DNA of 35,585 nucleotides from Priapulus caudatus. Its lineage: Eukaryota; Priapulida; Priapulimorpha; Priapulimorphida; Priapulidae. Made by a program: the position numbers and the translations under genes. Below the pieces are notes generated by a model. The model did not search any database, was not told the DNA's origin, and was given only the letters and a program-made list of their open reading frames with translations. The stretch is from contig NW_014577221.1 in NCBI RefSeq assembly GCF_000485595.1, positions 265,397 through 300,981 of the forward strand, written 5' to 3'. Shown here piece after piece: positions 10,401 through 20,476 of this stretch (the first letter of the stretch is position 1; the number at the start of each line of letters is the position of its first letter).

Positions 10401-13400
10401 CGGAGGTAGCGCAATGTTTGTCTTATGGCGCTCAACCTCATATACGCACTGATATAATTGAATATCCTTCCAATGCCACTAACCTCTGGTTAGCCTCGCA
10501 TGTAAAGCGAACTATTACGCACAATAGGTTTTTTTTCTTTGCGCATTGTCTAGCGCTTCCTGGCAGCTGCACCTCTACAAACCCTCTTGGCTTGGCGGTC
10601 CTGTCGCTGTCGCGCTGCCATTATATATTGCTAAATCTGCAACATGCAAGCGGCGCTCGATGCTTCTCCGGCTTGGTTTTTACTCTATCTCTGGTGTCCG
10701 GCCACAGAAAGGGAGACGTGGCCAAAATATCTCGGCCTGTACCGCTATGGCATTTACAGCGGTGGACGTTCCTTTCTCCAGAAAGGGTCTGCTTTCGAGC
10801 CTAAATAATATTGTCCCATGCTAATGTTGTGCTTACATACATACATCAAATTATTTGCAAAAGATTTCATTACCTGACTGAAACCCTTGAACTGCAATCT
10901 TCGCTCTGATGAAGTTTTGCTGGCCAGTAAAGCGAATGCGCACAAAAATGTATTAGTTCTGTGAGGCAATATCTCTAGCAGCAACTGTCGCTCCAGCTCT
11001 GAGGGCGTGGGTGGCCAAGACATTTGCATTCCTTCTTTCTGGATTCGCTCTCACGAATGTCGGAATTGCCAGCTTCTCGCTTATCTCTTGTTGATCAAAT
11101 ATTATCATCTTTCTCTCGCGGGCCAGGAGTGTAACTATAGTGTTTTGGCTATTTGCAATTGATGATCAGGCTGGCGGGAATTAAATAAACACTTGCAGTG
11201 TCCAGCAAATTCCTAACTTAAGGGACTTCAGCCAAACTCAGCCTCTACTTTCTTCTAATATTGCTTCTTTGTGACTGCTTACACTCGCGCGCTCCGCATG
11301 AAGCTTAGAGAAACGTTTCGAGTAGCACTCTCATTTCAGGCCAATCTAACAACTTTCTCATTTCTATACAGCCCCCCCCCTCTTTTGATCTGATGTAGTC
11401 AAAAGCATCTGCGTAAGAATTCAGACTCCTAGAGCGGCGCATACTTCTCATAGGAGATTCGGCTACATCCGTTAGATGCTATTGCAGCAGCTTAGCTTCT
11501 GGTCTAGTATATACTTCTGCGTAACATGTCCTATGGCTTAGAACGCTCTGCTGCCACTTAAACTCGCGCGATACAATGGCGAGAATCCGCTAATCGTTAT
11601 TTTCAGTAGCGCGTCTTTCTGATGGAGTTATCTGCACGCCATACACAACATTTGGATCAAGTCTCACGATTCTTGCCCCGTTTCAGATATTTAGCTAGAC
11701 TTTTCACAGAAAATACAAACACGTTTCGTATTGTTCAGGATTACCGTGAACAAAAGGCGTGAACGGATCCTCGAATGCGAGAGGCCTCTTATTGACCATT
11801 TCCTGCGATTCTCATCAATAAGTAGTCGCGTTTGCCTGAGAGATCTTATCCAAAAAGCTTTTTCATGGCTAAAATAACTCGCATTTTCGGTGGTAATAAA
11901 TGACCGGATTCCCTTCATTCAAAGACTTGCGAAAGCCTCTAGGACGGGGTGTTGGTTGTGGGTTGCTGCGAATATCTGCTGCTTCTTAAACAAGCGTTTT
12001 CCATGCATTCTTCATCGCTTAAGACTTGCTAACTCAGTCTGAAATCATCGTAACAATTGAAATGATACAATTGGCTCTCGACAAAGGCGCTTTTTATTCG
12101 GTTCGGAATTCCGCTCATCTTCATCGCGACCCTTTTAAGATGCTCGCTATTAACAATTAGACGCGCTAATTATATAGGCACTATAGTTAATCTTCTAACA
12201 TACACTATTGTACTTAAAGTTGTAACACTTTGCCAAATGTATGACATGTATGTAACACTCATTCAAGCCATACAAGCGGAGTATTGTAATCTTGAATTGA
12301 CATCGTTGCATTAACCCCTTAACAGTTTTTTTTTTTAATTAGCGCCCACCCCCAGGGTTTCATTGTTTTAATGATTTTACCATTTTTTCGGAAAAGTGCA
12401 AATATTCTCTAATAATGTTAGCAAACTTGTTTTATAAGTCAAATAAATATTAGAACTTACAGAAAATTGTCTTTCTGTAATTTCCATGTGCTAATAGTGT
12501 TTCAAGGTGTGATATACCTTGAAACAGGGGGCAGCACACAGAGCAACATCACATTGTTCACAGTAGTAACGGGATTCAATTCGCTGTTTCTTCCCCTGGT
12601 CATCACTGTGAGAGCAGCATACTTTACACCTCTTAGTTGGGTTGGTTTTTTTCTCTGTCGGGGGGATAACTGAGGGAAAGTGGCGCCCCTTCAGACGTTC
12701 CGCAACACCATCTGTCGATCGACGTCTTTCTTTGGCTGTTCATCACCATCTCTATACTCTTCCATCAGTTCTGTCAACCAGTTGCAAGCGAAAGTCCAGC
12801 TGGTCGGTGTTGGCATTTGCTGGGTTTTTCTTGTAGAGACAGTATGCATTTATAACCACATATTCATAACATGACGAAACATTTTCTTATACCATTTTTT
12901 TTGGCGCTTCCGGGTTAGGGGGTAACTGTGCAAAAGTTGGTCACTAAGGTCAACTCCTCCCATTGAATTATTGTATTCAAGAACTATTTTGGGTTTACTC
13001 CTCTCTCCTTTGTGGGTAGTCACATTAGCCATGCTAGTATCATGACAGTGCTGAGTAGGGAAACATCCTTTTTGTCTTTCCATTTCATCACCGTCAACCT
13101 GCCACACTGGCGGCGATCACCTCGCCTGCCTTCAGCTTTTTATCTTTCACATCTTTTGGTACACCTGAAAAGATATTAAGCAGAGGAGGATTCAGTAAGT
13201 ATACTACCGTATTTCTTTATTTTTTTACAATAAATCACCAGAAAAATAAAGATGAAATGTGAAACATGAAGTGCCATATTACCTTTTCTGTTGAGTCGAA
13301 GGGTTCCAACAGCATCAGTGTTTCTGTCTACAAGAATCTGGGCAAGTTCTGGACTTGAGTAGAAATTATCCATATAAATCTTATAGCCTTTGTCTAAAAG

Positions 13401-15258
13401 GTCTTCAGCTAGATCAAGAACTACACTGGTCGATAGAAGTTTTCCATCTCTCTTTAGATTAGCCTCTTTCCCAGTGTATACAATGAACTTCCATATATAT
13501 CCACTAGAAGACTCACAGAGTTCAAATGATTTTATCCCGAAACGATCTCTCTTGATTGGAATGTACTGTTTCCACCCAAGACGGCCTTTCCACAGCATCA
13601 ATGATTCATCTATTGAAATCTCTCTCTCTGGGTGTAGACTGACACCAAATTTCTCAGCTATATAGTCAAGCACAGGTTGCAGTTTTAAGAGTTTAGGGCT
13701 GGGATCATTGTCCGCATCAAACGTTGTATTGTCCACAAAATGGAGAAATTGCATGAGGAGTTTGAATCTGTTGACAGACATCACTGAAGCAAATAGGTGT
13801 CGAAAGTGTGTCCTTGTTGACCAGTACCATTCAGCAACAGGTTTGTGAACTATACCTTGGAGTATCAACAAAGCAAGAAACACCCTGATCTCATTGCTGT
13901 TAGTTGGGGTCCACTTTCTTGCACGGGATTTCGGTTTCAGGTTGCCACTTGAATATACTGTTGAGCAAATCTATTAGTTTCATCCACAATCATGTCTATC
14001 AGACCCTCATCAAAATAGAGCTCAAAGTATTCTAAAGGGTCTGTCACATTATAAAGGTGCACCTTTATGCCCGGGGTTCCAGTAAAAATAAGTTCATTGG
14101 GCTTCTGGATATTGCGGGACCATTTCCACACTGGACGAGCAGCACCTGCATTGGGGCCTGCTGTGCCATCGGCATCACTTTCACTACTACTAGTACTAGT
14201 ACTACTCGCATCGTGCACAGAATCATTGTTATTATTATCATCAGGCAATGTGTCGTCCGCTTCACTTGAGACAGTCGAATTTATCTCCTGTCCACTGTCA
14301 CTAAATTCATCAGAAGTAGAACTGAAATCGGACTCCAAATCACTTAGTAAAGCTCTTGCTTCGTCCAAATTCAACCAAGTTTTTCGTTTGGCAGCCATGT
14401 TTTGAAACGCCTACATTGCGCCATCTATCGTACAACGCACCAGTTTTCAATGCAGGCGAGTTATCTCGTCAAAAACCATAAAAGAAAGAAGGTTACGATC
14501 GTTGCGAGTTAACTCGTCATAAACCTTACCGGAACAGTAAATAATTGCGAGTTAACTCGTCAAAAACTGTTAAGGGGTTAAGTTAAGGAGTGAATGTTCC
14601 CCCTTATTTTACACCTCTTGACCTTTGACCTTTGACCCCCAGCTTCGACATCCCAACTCGTTTTCGGATTACCCCCCCCACGTCCCGAATATCGTGACCG
14701 TACGTCGAGCGGTTAAGATTTGTGCCTAACTGTTGACGGACGCACGGATGGACGCACGGACGGACGATCATGCGATTCTACAAGCTGCATCTGACTATGT
14801 CAGATGAGCTAATAATAATTAAAGTGAATGGCACAGACATAAATAGTTGCTACTGCAAATGCTACTACTACGACTATTAATACTGATAATAATGATTATG
14901 AAGACGAGTTCCACTGACATTTTAACTTATGAATAACTCTGGCTTCTTCGATCTTCCGCGCACAGACTTCTCCTCGTTGGCTGGCCTCTGCCTCCTTCAC
15001 TTCCACGGCGGTGTCGTCACCACGGCAACGTTCACGTTGATGATGCAGTGCTCGCGGAACGCCCCGCCTCGCTGCCAGGCGACGCACTACACGCTGCTAG
15101 CGACCGCCGAGGTGCTTGGCAAGATGGCGCTCACCGTCGCGCTGGGTGGCGTCGCGGAGACGTGCGGGTACGTGCCGTCGCTGGCACTAGCACTGCTGCT
15201 CTCAGTCTATCCCCTTTATAGCCTACGCTCGTGCCCAAGCGCGTTTCTGGATGGTTAA
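6769..15258 (+). CDS. MFSD3: Major facilitator superfamily domain-containing protein 3 (SLC33-like), complete, 4 exons
   Basis: This is a multi-pass membrane transporter related to the acetyl-CoA transporter AT-1 (SLC33A1); its own substrate is not settled to my knowledge. Exons are 6769-7498, 7802-7949, 8259-8374 and 14966-15258, phases agreeing throughout, giving 428 aa against about 412 in human. Residues 5-25 contain FGLYFIQGLPYGLQ. The family signature QDVAVDG is at 108-114, followed by ELGAGNTAQVVGYKVG. A hydrophilic loop (about 177-231) separates the two six-helix halves. The second half has FVLTYKLGEQG, SIAGSFWGG, HFHGGVVTTATFT and CQATHYTLLATAE. The start ATG at 6769 is the first in frame and places the N terminus like the human protein. 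Exon 1 is markedly GC-rich against its surroundings. Intron 3 is 6.6 kb and holds the piggyBac element, several repeats and the assembly gap. Confidence 0.93.
7802..7949 (+). CDS. MFSD3: MFSD3 exon 2
   Basis: The acceptor is atgtttag and the donor gtgcgt. It encodes GEQGAISLMPLFLVDSG and SIAGSFWGGHLVTNR, matching the seventh and eighth helix region of MFSD3. Confidence 0.92.
8259..8374 (+). CDS. MFSD3: MFSD3 exon 3
   Basis: The acceptor is gtttgcag and the donor gtaaga. It encodes the hydrophobic segment IAPAYVALRHCTLRIIPMLA and ends with one base of a split Asp codon. Confidence 0.88.
8777..9007 (-). repeat. About 235-bp dispersed repeat, copy 2 (MFSD3 intron 3)
   Basis: It is the inverse of 4833-5068, beginning GAGCCGCAGAGCGTCTGGGC and ending GTGACCCTAACCCTA. 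A (TAA)n tract precedes it. Confidence 0.7.
9013..9649. other. MFSD3: MFSD3 intron 3, nothing recognised
   Basis: AT-rich, no coding signal; a short ACTGGCAGTGGC duplication near 9430-9455. Confidence 0.4.
9650..9830 (-). repeat. GCGC-rich dispersed repeat, partial copy in MFSD3 intron 3
   Basis: It is the inverse of 4375-4545; shared landmark CAAAAAAGTTTTTCAATTGC. Confidence 0.55.
9838..10237 (+). repeat. Dispersed Helitron-like repeat, copy 2
   Basis: It ends with the hairpin CATCTGACTATGTCAGATG then AGCTAA, just before the assembly gap. It carries TGACCT half-sites at 10040-10058. It lies in MFSD3 intron 3. Confidence 0.55.
10242..10266. other. Assembly gap (25 N)
   Basis: A run of 25 undetermined bases inside MFSD3 intron 3; its true length may differ. 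Confidence 0.98.
10267..12310. other. Unrecognised sequence between the gap and piggyBac
   Basis: Less repetitive and more mixed in composition than the surrounding intron. Only short open frames. A minus-strand run of about 60 codons near 11160-10970 (EISEKLAIPTFVRANPERR, ATHALRAGATVAARD) looks protein-like but is closed by stops on both sides. No identity given. Confidence 0.3.
12315..14578 (-). mobile_element. piggyBac-family DNA transposon in MFSD3 intron 3
   Basis: Perfect 16-bp terminal inverted repeats, CCCCTTAACAGTTTTT at 12315-12330 and its complement at 14563-14578, are flanked on both sides by TTAA (12311-12314, 14579-14582), the piggyBac target site. The transposase lies on the minus strand. 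Three palindromic subterminal motifs (cgagttaactcg or near-copies) occur near 14456, 14508 and 14550. The right end abuts a dispersed Helitron-like repeat at 14583, so the element landed at or in that repeat. Confidence 0.93.
12491..14398 (-). pseudogene. piggyBac (PGBD4-like) transposase, frameshifted
   Basis: Reading 14398 down to 12491, the family architecture is visible: an acidic Ser/Asp-rich N terminus (SDLESDFSSTSDEFSDSG), the core with EWYWSTRTHFRHLF, and the three catalytic aspartates in SIDESL (13608-13610), MDNFYSS (13368-13370) and MGGVDLSDQL (12949-12951). The end is a cysteine-rich zinc-binding tail with CKVCC, YYCEQCDVALC and a final HTLKHY. It is not intact: the frame shifts near 13953, near 13050 and at least twice in the last 300 bp, and a TAG interrupts one frame. 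About 115 bp between 13280 and 13170 has donor and acceptor signals and could be a real intron. The element is dead as a protein source but its ends look mobilisable. Confidence 0.9.
14583..14810 (+). repeat. Dispersed Helitron-like repeat, copy 3 (truncated by piggyBac)
   Basis: It resumes immediately after the piggyBac TTAA and ends with the same hairpin and AGCTAA. Half-sites TGACCT, TGACCT and TGACCC lie at 14620-14639. Confidence 0.55.
14966..15258 (+). CDS. MFSD3: MFSD3 exon 4 (C-terminal helices)
   Basis: The acceptor cttccgcgcacag follows a pyrimidine-rich tract. It encodes DFSSLAGLCLLHFHGGVVTT, then CQATHYTLLATAEVLGKM, to the TAA at 15256-15258. Coding sequence splices directly from exon 3 across the 6.6-kb intron without a missing segment. 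Confidence 0.92.
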
Positions 15259-15834
15259 GCATTTCTTATCGACATTGACGAATCTCCGGAGCAGGAAGTC
15301 GTCAGGGGGGCACTGGGAACAGTACCAAGCAATGTATACAACCTTACAAATGCACACACAAGCATTCTACATGGTTCCCACAAAAGTGTTAATTATTTTT
15401 TCAAGGACTTTTCAAGGAGATGTGTTGTTTTCAAGGACAATCTGTGACAAGTGGTTTTAGCCTTTAGAGTCATCATATATACCTTATATTCATATATAAA
15501 GTGAAAATAGTTGTTTTACACGAGTGCCGACGCCAGATTAAACAGCCGCTATAGCTCGCCGATTACCGACGTACACAATAGTCGTTTCATATTGTCATTC
15601 ACGTAGATTCATGTGACGGTCCTTTAACAATATGTAAAGCGTTGATGTAACATGTATCACTCAGAACTATGTATCACACAATGTACTGTATCACTCAGAA
15701 ATATTATTATTTTAATTGCTCAACACTATTGCATTTATCCGATTTTTTCTCCATACAAAGACTCTGACTGTCATGTCTTCAGTTCATGTATTTGTAGTTG
15801 AATTACATGCAATAAAGATTTAATAATAATAATA
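15259..15834 (+). other. MFSD3: MFSD3 3' untranslated region (inferred)
   Basis: AT-rich, no coding potential. It ends just after the AATAAA at 15811-15816, which is followed by a short (ATA)n run. Confidence 0.5.
15811..15816 (+). terminator. Candidate polyadenylation signal for MFSD3
   Basis: A canonical AATAAA lies about 550 bp after the MFSD3 stop. It is the first convincing one downstream. Confidence 0.5.
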
Positions 15835-15924
15835 AATAGTTGCCGGTTCTTTATGCTGACCTTTCATCTGCTGTGTCAGGCAGTAACATTAACAGTGAAT
15901 AAAAGTAATCACTTATTCCTTACT

Positions 15925-16280
15925 CCCCTCTCGCGGATGGTATCGCCCACGGCGTCGAGAACACGGTGAAAAGTTTGTCAGCCAAATGGCCGTAATTCAG
16001 CTGAAACTTTTTCACACCCCCTTCCGAGCCACAAAATGTTAATTTACGCCTATAATACAAGCGCACGCGTGCGTGCGACCATACCCACGTGTGCGCGTCC
16101 GTTAGTGTGTGTGTATGTGTATGTGTGTTTGTGTGACTGTAAAAACGCGTATTATAACCGTATAATCATATTTTGTGCTTGGGGGGGGGGTGAAAAAGTT
16201 GAGGCTGAAAACCGGCCATTTGCCTGGCTAACTTTTCACCGTGCAACTGATGCCGTGAGCGATACTATCCGCGAGAGGGG
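15925..16280. mobile_element. Long-inverted-repeat MITE, copy 1
   Basis: Ends CCCCTCTCGCGGAT and its complement; the arms pair for over 100 bp (TATCGCCCAC...CGGTGAAAAGTT...AAATGGCCG). The interior holds a (GT)n tract. Confidence 0.65.
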
Positions 16281-16920
16281 CTGGGGGAGGGAAATACTGA
16301 GGAGAAGGGAGTGAGAGGGGAGGAGGAAAAAAAGAGGAGAGAAAGGGGAGAGGGAAGAATGCAGACTGAGATGTGCACCCGTATGCGCAGTACACACGCG
16401 CAGACAAACGCACGTACGGCACACCAACGCAGCGCACAGACTGCGATGTTCTTCCAATATACGACTTAGTTAAATATCTCCTCCGCCCCTTACCGCCCAC
16501 TCCCACTCCCCACCACCCACAACACTCCAACAACCACTCCTCTCGATCGCCACCCACACCTCCTCACCCGCCACCATCCACCCCCACCCCAATACACACA
16601 CACAATATCACAGCGTAAGAAATACTTTCCATATCATACAAGAACACCCCGAACACCACAACAAAACACGCACACCAATCCAATACCAATACAACCCACC
16701 CATAATAATCGCTCACATATAATACTAATCACCAAATAACTCTCTTCCTCTTCTCGCATTTTGCTTTTTCTCGGACGCTAGGACACGTGTATATAATTAT
16801 AATATTTATATATATAATATAGTATATATATATAAGGTAAGAGTATTATATATATATATATATATATATAGTTCGCCGTTTTCGCGTATATCTTTGCCTT
16901 GGCACTTCCTCACTCCTTCT
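16281..16920. repeat. Low-complexity block between the two MITE copies
   Basis: Purine tract at about 16281-16370, C-rich stretch at about 16480-16620, and (TA)n at about 16795-16870. No gene. Confidence 0.6.
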
Positions 16921-17137
16921 CGTGGATAGTATTGTCATAGGCATCGGTCGCATGGTGAAAAGTATATTAATTATTTATCTACCTAAATATATATTATCTA
17001 TTATTATTTATTTAGATATATTTAATATTAATTATATTTTCATGGGAGAGCACGTCCCTCTTCTCTTCTCTGTCCGCCCTCTCTCACTCTATTTCCTTCG
17101 CCTCTCTCCGTTTCTTCCTCTTCCTCACTTCCTTACT

Positions 17138-17470
17138 CCCCTCTCGCGGATAGTATCGCCCACGACCAGTCAAGCATGGAAAAACAGCAAATTAACGTAT
17201 TTCAGCCAAAACTTTTTAACCCCCCGCGGCACAAAATGTGAATTTACGCCGATAATACACGCGCACGCGCTCGTGCGACCATACCCGCGTGCGCGCGTCC
17301 GTTAATGTGCGTGTATGTGTGTTTGTGTGACTGTAAAAACGCGTATTATAGCCGTATAATCATATTTTGTGCTTTGGGGGTGAAAACGTTGAGGCTGAAA
17401 ACCAGCCATTTGCCTGAATAAAATTCACCGTGCTAACGAGGTCGTAGGCGATACCATTTGGGAGATGGGG
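17138..17470. mobile_element. Long-inverted-repeat MITE, copy 2 (direct orientation)
   Basis: Same layout as 15925-16280, including GCGTATTATAGCCGTATAAT and TTGAGGCTGAAAACCAGCC. The right arm is more diverged. A fragment of the left arm also lies at about 16905-16965. Confidence 0.65.
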
Positions 17471-17568
17471 TATCAGTGGATCACTTATTCCCGAGAGAAT
17501 ATAACAAGATAGGATATAGACGGGATATAGATTAAAGTACCATATAAATAGATAGACATATAGATAGA

Positions 17569-17628
17569 ATCAGGAGTAGATAATAGGGAACTATTATCTA
17601 CTCCTGATCCCTATTATCTACTCCTGAT
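17569..17628. repeat. Perfect hairpin of the CAGGAGT type
   Basis: ATCAGGAGTAGATAATAG (569-586) pairs perfectly with 17591-17608. The right arm is repeated at 17611-17628. Confidence 0.8.
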
Positions 17629-17767
17629 AGAATGAAACGGTATTATAATATATTGGGTATTAATTAAATTCAAGGACTTTCAAGGGCTGTGGGGACCCCG
17701 ATTCTTCTGCCCAGCCTTTGAACTTCTGCCCAGCTGGCAGTTTGTGTGCAGGCAGCCATGTATTGAC

Positions 17768-17827
17768 AACAGGAGTGTATGATACAAAGATAATCTAATA
17801 GAGATCTCTATATTATACACTCCTGTT
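17768..17827. repeat. Hairpin of the CAGGAGT type
   Basis: AACAGGAGTGTATGATA (17768-17784) pairs with 17811-17827 at 16 of 17 positions. Confidence 0.75.
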
Positions 17828-19531
17828 AACGGCAGGGTATCGTTTTTATAACGTGTTGTAAAGCTCTGGCTGTTGTGTCCGGCATATACAGAAGTGCTCT
17901 TATTGTTGGACAGCTAGTTGACAATGTAAATGTCAATGTCAATGGTGTACAATAAGGTTGGTTATAAGGTATAAATAAACAGTCATCATTACATGGTATC
18001 AAATCTGTGTTTATTATCATCCAGTTTTATCCAGGATAAATACCGATTTAATACACAGTCGTTTTATATGAAAAAATTGCAGGGCGAAAGCGCAATAGTT
18101 TAGATATAGCAATCTTTTGCTCATATCAGATTTGTTCCAACCATTTCCAACTGACCTAATAATATTTTATCACCGCCAGAACTGCCGTAAAATAATGCTG
18201 AATTAATCATATCCTTCAATAGCATGGTAACAATTGAAACAATTTAGGCATGCAGTTATATACATGTTGATTGTTTCATTGTAAGTTTACATTTTAACAC
18301 GAGTTTCAGAACAAATTTATAGTAAAGACATACATATTATAAATAGGAAAAGACTCATCAAAGCATCTTAATCCAGCAGACACCCGGCTGCTGATGAGCA
18401 AAGTGGGAGCACAAATTAAAAATATGAAAGGTATAATACAGTGATTACCAACAGCAAAAACAATACGTGTATAATATAACCCAGAATACGTGGAATATGT
18501 ATGTTTCACCTGGAAAACGATAAATGTCCCATCCAACATTAGGTATTGCTGTTTCTTACAAAGTTCAGAATAATAACAGTTAAAAAGTATGTTTCTGTAG
18601 TTTATGCTACCACAACCAAATCTGACATAAAGATATGTTAACTATGATACTATAACTCAACATTCGTCCTCATATTGGCCCTCTTTTCCAAATAACATGG
18701 TTAATATTACAATGCCACCAAGAAACCCACATTTACAGTCAGGTACCTGGATGGGGTGGAGCTTATCTTATGATCTTTTTTTTCCAAAACAGAAAAGTAT
18801 CATTTATCACTCAAAAAACAAATCCTTGCAACCAATAGTAGCGCACGATATAGGCGATTCATGCCTGAAACCCGGCTGCAGTCAATATTCTACAGTAGAC
18901 CACGCTCAGGGGCACAAATATCTGTGAAATGCGGCACTGCACTTCTCACGTTCATGCGCGAACAACGCAGACTCACGCAGGTTATTTACGACAACAATGA
19001 ACTAGAGGCCGCCATTCGATCAACAAAACGTTCAAGCTCTACAGCTCTCTATTAGTGAAAAATATCTTGGCAACATTTCAATTCCAGCAGTTGCAGGAGT
19101 CTACTCGTTTTGCTTAGAATGTTCATCACAATAATGCAGAATACACAATAGTCAGTTACACAAGCGATAACATATTATACATACAGGCTCACAGTTGTAC
19201 ATTCTGTGCTGTAATGGTGAGCTCACAATTGTATGAATGCCTACATTATATATATATATATAACTAGAGGAAATTCTACAGCTACTACTATTATTAAACA
19301 AAAGCCCCACTTTAGCAATTTTGCCTAGGATAAATGCTACAGAAAAGCATAGGCGGTAAAAACCGATGAAGGTTTGTATGGCTTCCATTGAACCTGCAAC
19401 TGTGCACTTGAAGGAGTTCTGGGCACATTGGAATTCAGCATATTGGTACTTTCTCTACTGATATCGAACCATTGCACAGTGATAAAGAATGATTGGACGG
19501 CGGTATTAATTAGCGTACTATAGCGTTAGCA
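17828..19531. other. Intergenic sequence between MFSD3 and FBXL5, no gene seen
   Basis: AT-rich. A 64-codon plus-strand frame at 18861-19055 has slightly higher GC but no recognisable motif. It may include distal FBXL5 3' sequence. Confidence 0.4.
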
Positions 19532-19703
19532 TTTATTCGAGTACAGCGCAACTTTCCTGATGTGGCACTTGATAAAAAAAACACGTGGCAAAATTTTGGG
19601 TGAGGCACTCAGAGCAGATGCATAAATTGAATAAACAGTGATCAAATTCTGAATAAAGGAATTTAAATAAATGCTGTAAAGAATGGGTCCGTAACCCGAG
19701 GCG

Positions 19704-19855
19704 CACGGGGGTCATCGAGACATGGGGTCACCAAGACACGGGGGTTATCGAGACACAGGGGTTATCGAGACAGGGGGGTCATCGAGACAGGGGGGTTATC
19801 GAGACAGAGGGGTCATCGAGACAGAGGGGTCATCGAGACACGGGGGTCATCGAAA
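19704..19855. repeat. 17-bp G-rich tandem array
   Basis: About nine units of TCGAGACAGGGGGGTCA type, period 17 (one 16). It lies 90-240 bp past the FBXL5 stop. Confidence 0.85.
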
Positions 19856-19918
19856 CAACATCACCGGGACACCAACCGCATGGGACGCCATCTGAAAACA
19901 CACGCCTTGCAACCGTCC

Positions 19919-19939
19919 GCCGCCGCCGCCGCCGCCGCT
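19919..19939. repeat. (CGG)n trinucleotide run next to the FBXL5 stop
   Basis: Seven GCC units on the plus strand, read as CGG in the FBXL5 transcript, starting 4 bases after the TGA. Confidence 0.8.
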
Positions 19940-19942
19940 GCC

Positions 19943-20171
19943 TCAATATCCGGCGCGGCAGCAGAAGCGGCTGCCGCACTCCAGGTTGCTGCAGCCGCTC
20001 GCATCCTGCGGGTACGGCCCATCGAGAATGTTGTCGCAATAGAACAGCTTGTGCGGCGGCAGGTAGGTGGCGCTGTCGACGACTGCGGCAATGCTCTCGC
20101 CAGTCAGTTGGAAACAGCCGGACATGTCCATGTGCTGCAGTAGCGGCAGACCTCCGATGTTCACAAACCAC
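19943..20171 (-). CDS. FBXL5: FBXL5 exon 10 (C-terminal Fe-S cysteines)
   Basis: The acceptor is ttgctgcag. It encodes [49 protein letters not shown] and a TGA. The four redox-cluster cysteines are conserved. Confidence 0.94.
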
Positions 20172-20441
20172 CTGCAGCAAGACAGAGCAGTGAAACTTAC
20201 AGCAGTAATAATAATGTAATTATAATAATATATAATACACACACACACACATATATAGTGGAACCCTGATTTTACGCGAAGTCGTTGGACCCCCTTTTTT
20301 TGCTCTTATATAGCCACGTATATAGCTCTTATAATCCTGATTTAGCGCAACCCCGCTTTTTTCGTGATGACATTTTATGGACCCCAACCATCGCGTTATA
20401 ACGGGGATACACTGTATATTAATATATGTCTATTATCTACT

Positions 20442-20476
<35 letters not shown>

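Larger units (their letters stand above)
19532..19942 (-). other. FBXL5: FBXL5 3' untranslated region (inferred)
   Basis: It runs from the stop codon to an AATAAA on the minus strand at 19537-19532. A (CGG)n run begins right after the stop, and a 17-bp G-rich tandem array fills 19704-19855. Other AATAAA sites lie farther downstream, so the real end could be longer. Confidence 0.4.

Noticed and set aside
10376-10804. 142-codon plus-strand frame after the gap
   Set aside because: No recognisable motif, no supporting splice or family evidence, and other frames are similarly open; left as part of an unclassified stretch.
14057-14405. Plus-strand frames across the piggyBac N-terminal region
   Set aside because: Antisense to the Ser/Asp-rich transposase N terminus.
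16228-16618. Open frames rich in Pro/Ser/Leu or Thr/His
   Set aside because: They come from the purine/pyrimidine low-complexity tracts; no initiation or splice context and no family match.
19704-19855. CRISPR array
   Set aside because: Units are contiguous 17-bp tandem repeats with no unique spacers, in a eukaryotic genome. The 41-bp arrays are also spacerless.
19532-19942. Iron-responsive element in the FBXL5 untranslated region
   Set aside because: I looked for a CAGTGN loop with a C-bulged stem and saw no convincing one.
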